NCBI GenBank assembly: GCA_002694855.1
Contig: NZNL01000066.1
Location: 4,457 to 13,124 of the forward strand
Direction of reading: 5' to 3'
Source: Gammaproteobacteria bacterium
GTDB taxonomy: Bacteria > Pseudomonadota > Gammaproteobacteria > Pseudomonadales > Pseudohongiellaceae
Length of the DNA stretch: 8,668 nucleotides
In this document: piece after piece, positions 7,434 to 8,668 of the stretch
How positions within the stretch are numbered: the stretch's first letter is position 1
Layout of the letters: each line of letters starts with the position of its first letter
Translations under genes and position numbers: made by a program
The notes under the pieces: generated by a model
What the model was told of the DNA's origin: nothing
What the model saw: only the letters and a program-made list of their open reading frames with translations
Database searches by the model: none

Positions 7434-8228
7434 TCAGGCCGACCAGCGACCAATAATCTTCTGTAACTGGTCTAACCCATCCGTCAAAGCTGCAGGTCCG
7501 GGCTGCAAAATCTCCGCCGACTTAATTTCATAGAGGTCCCCGTTCTGCACCGCGGGTATAGCATCCCAGCCTCGCCGTGCTGCTACTTTTTCCGGTCGAA
7601 ACTTCTTACCGCACCACGATCCGATGATGATGTCCGGTGCACGCCGAATCACCTCTTCGGGATCGCCAATGATCCTACTCTTTCCATCCGGACAAACAGC
7701 CAATTCCGGAAATATATCGTCCCCGCCAGCAATAGTGATCAGCTCTGAAACCCAGCGGATTCCGGAGATCTGCGGGGTATCCCATTCTTCGAAATACACT
7801 TTGGGTCGTCGAGGAAGTTCAGCAGCTCGAACCAAACTGTGATCAATATTGTTTTCGTATACCCCCACCAGTTCATCCGCGCGCTGGCCAGCACCCACCA
7901 TTGCCCCTAACGTCCGGATCATCGACAAGATCTCTTGAACAGATCGGTGGTTGAACACCAATACTGTGACGCCACGGCGGATCAGCTCAGCCGCAATGTC
8001 AGCCTGAAGGTCTGAAAAACCGAGAACAAGATCTGGTTCAAGCGCAATGATTCGATCGATTTTGGCGCTGGTAAACGCTGAGACCTTGGGTTTTTCTTTT
8101 CGGGCGCGTGGTGGGCGTACGGTAAACCCTGATATCCCGACGATTCGATCTTCTTCGCCCAACAGGTAAAGCGTCTCCGTGGTCTCTTCGGTGAGACACA
8201 CGATTCGTTCCGGATACTTACTCTTCAT
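7434..8228 (-). CDS. BtuF-like periplasmic-binding-fold protein without a signal peptide
   Basis: This 264-residue protein has the two-lobed fold seen in BtuF, FhuD and other cobalamin/iron-chelate binding proteins. The N-terminal lobe shows RIVCLTEETTETLYLLG (8-24) and EPDLVLGFSDLQ (64-75), and an interlobe helix runs through about 95-140. The second lobe includes YFEEWD (145-150), WVSELITIAGGDDIF (159-173), PDIIIGSWCGKKF (198-210) and EILQPGPAALTDGL (239-252). There is no export signal: the protein begins MKSKYPERIVCL, directly at the first strand, and no in-frame upstream start adds one. Similar leaderless proteins are commonly annotated as cobalamin-binding, but no BtuC/BtuD-like permease or ATPase is nearby. 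A cytosolic binding or carrier role is therefore inferred. Cys206 in the SWCGKKF stretch is a candidate ligand-binding residue. The start codon overlaps the stop of a tiny upstream ATG-AAA-GAC-TGA frame. Ligand unknown. Confidence 0.82.
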   Translation of the reverse strand: MKSKYPERIVCLTEETTETLYLLGEEDRIVGISGFTVRPPRARKEKPKVSAFTSAKIDRIIALEPDLVLGFSDLQADIAAELIRRGVTVLVFNHRSVQEILSMIRTLGAMVGAGQRADELVGVYENNIDHSLVRAAELPRRPKVYFEEWDTPQISGIRWVSELITIAGGDDIFPELAVCPDGKSRIIGDPEEVIRRAPDIIIGSWCGKKFRPEKVAARRGWDAIPAVQNGDLYEIKSAEILQPGPAALTDGLDQLQKIIGRWSA

Positions 8229-8312
8229 CAGTCTTTCATTTCACACAATGTTAAAATTACTCATGAAAGCCTTACAGTACTCTGTTCCCTTCAAGACGTT
8301 AATGCCCGGTCA
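8229..8312. promoter_or_regulatory. Short divergent promoter region
   Basis: Only 84 bases separate the divergent starts of the BtuF-like gene and the HpcH/HpaI-like gene, so their promoters must overlap or lie back to back. The stretch is AT-rich around 8245-8265, but I could not identify a well-spaced -35/-10 pair on either strand, nor a clear Shine-Dalgarno sequence for the plus-strand gene. Confidence 0.35.
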
Positions 8313-8668
8313 ATGCCCTCAATGATATCGCGCCCTCGCCGCTCCGCCCTGTTTATGCCTGGCGACAACCCTCGAGCCCAGCAGAAGGCGACCGGGTTGC
8401 CGGCTGATGTCATTATCTTGGACCTGGAAGATGCTGTTTCACCGACAAACAAGGAAGCAGCCCGACAGCAGGTCCAGTCGACGCTTGAACAAACAGATTA
8501 CGGGCAGCGGGAAGTGGTTGTGCGTGTCAATCGCCTGGAGACCCAGTGCTGCGAAGAAGATCTCACAGTCCTGGCATCCAATCCACCCGATGCCATACTG
8601 TTGCCCAAGGTGGAGTCAGCAGACGAACTGTTCACTGCGACGGTCACCTTGAACGCTCTGGGCGCACC
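8313..8668 (+). CDS. HpcH/HpaI aldolase/citrate lyase family protein, CitE-like (C-terminus cut by window edge)
   Basis: The first 118 residues of a TIM-barrel lyase are present and the frame stays open to the last base. Family marks are RRSALFMPGDNPRAQQKA (9-26), the strand VIILDLEDAV (33-42) with the conserved Glu39-Asp40, KEAARQQV (47-54), the RVN motif (71-73) and PDAILLPKVES (92-102). Members such as CitE, malyl-CoA lyase and beta-methylmalyl-CoA lyase cleave or form carbon-carbon bonds of hydroxyacyl thioesters with a divalent metal. The later metal-binding Glu and Asp would be outside the window, so the specific reaction cannot be chosen. The ATG at 8313 is preferred because no in-frame ATG, GTG or TTG was found upstream for at least 80 bases; the ATG at 8322 is an alternative. 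Neither has a clear Shine-Dalgarno sequence. Its divergent neighbour is the BtuF-like gene. Confidence 0.88.
   Translation, partial: MPSMISRPRRSALFMPGDNPRAQQKATGLPADVIILDLEDAVSPTNKEAARQQVQSTLEQTDYGQREVVVRVNRLETQCCEEDLTVLASNPPDAILLPKVESADELFTATVTLNALGA

Noticed and set aside
8407..8652. 81-residue plus-strand open frame near the right edge
   Set aside because: It is out of frame with the HpcH/HpaI-like gene, which shows clear family motifs starting at 8313.

Overview
The window looks like a chromosomal fragment from a Gram-negative bacterium, most likely a proteobacterium. The evidence is base composition near 50% GC, a twin-arginine export signal on a periplasmic-type binding protein, and protein families common in alpha- and gammaproteobacteria. 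An uncultured marine lineage is a guess; there is no rRNA or taxonomic marker here. I see no mobile element, CRISPR array, tRNA or rRNA.

Left part (1 to about 4140, minus strand): a peptide/nickel-type (Dpp/Opp family) ABC importer operon. In transcription order it has a Tat-exported solute-binding protein, a DppB-like permease, a DppC-like permease and a DppD-like ATPase cut by the left edge. A DppF-like second ATPase would be expected just outside. A 13-bp perfect hairpin followed by a T-rich stretch separates the binding-protein gene from the permease genes, a classic arrangement for making more binding protein than membrane components. The leader upstream of the binding protein holds a 10-bp inverted repeat and a possible sigma70 promoter.

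Middle (4350-6383, minus strand): a large CocE/NonD-type alpha/beta hydrolase (S15 X-Pro dipeptidyl-peptidase/cocaine esterase fold) with an apparent Ser-Asp-His triad, no signal peptide, and a C-terminal extension beyond the usual jelly-roll. It is transcribed toward the importer operon, 320 bases upstream of it, so a likely model is import of an ester or amide compound followed by cytosolic hydrolysis.

Right part (6638-8668): three genes in alternating orientation. The first (+) is a 2-oxoglutarate/Fe(II) oxygenase resembling the BesD/HalD-type group of amino-acid halogenases and hydroxylases, but with an intact HxD iron site, so a hydroxylase is predicted. The second (-) is a BtuF-like binding protein with no signal peptide, convergent with the first at only 16 bases. 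The third (+) is the start of an HpcH/HpaI (CitE-like) lyase, running off the right edge. Together the window reads as a catabolic island: import, hydrolysis, hydroxylation and possibly carbon-carbon cleavage. The link between the left and right halves is inference only. No frameshifts or pseudogenes were seen.
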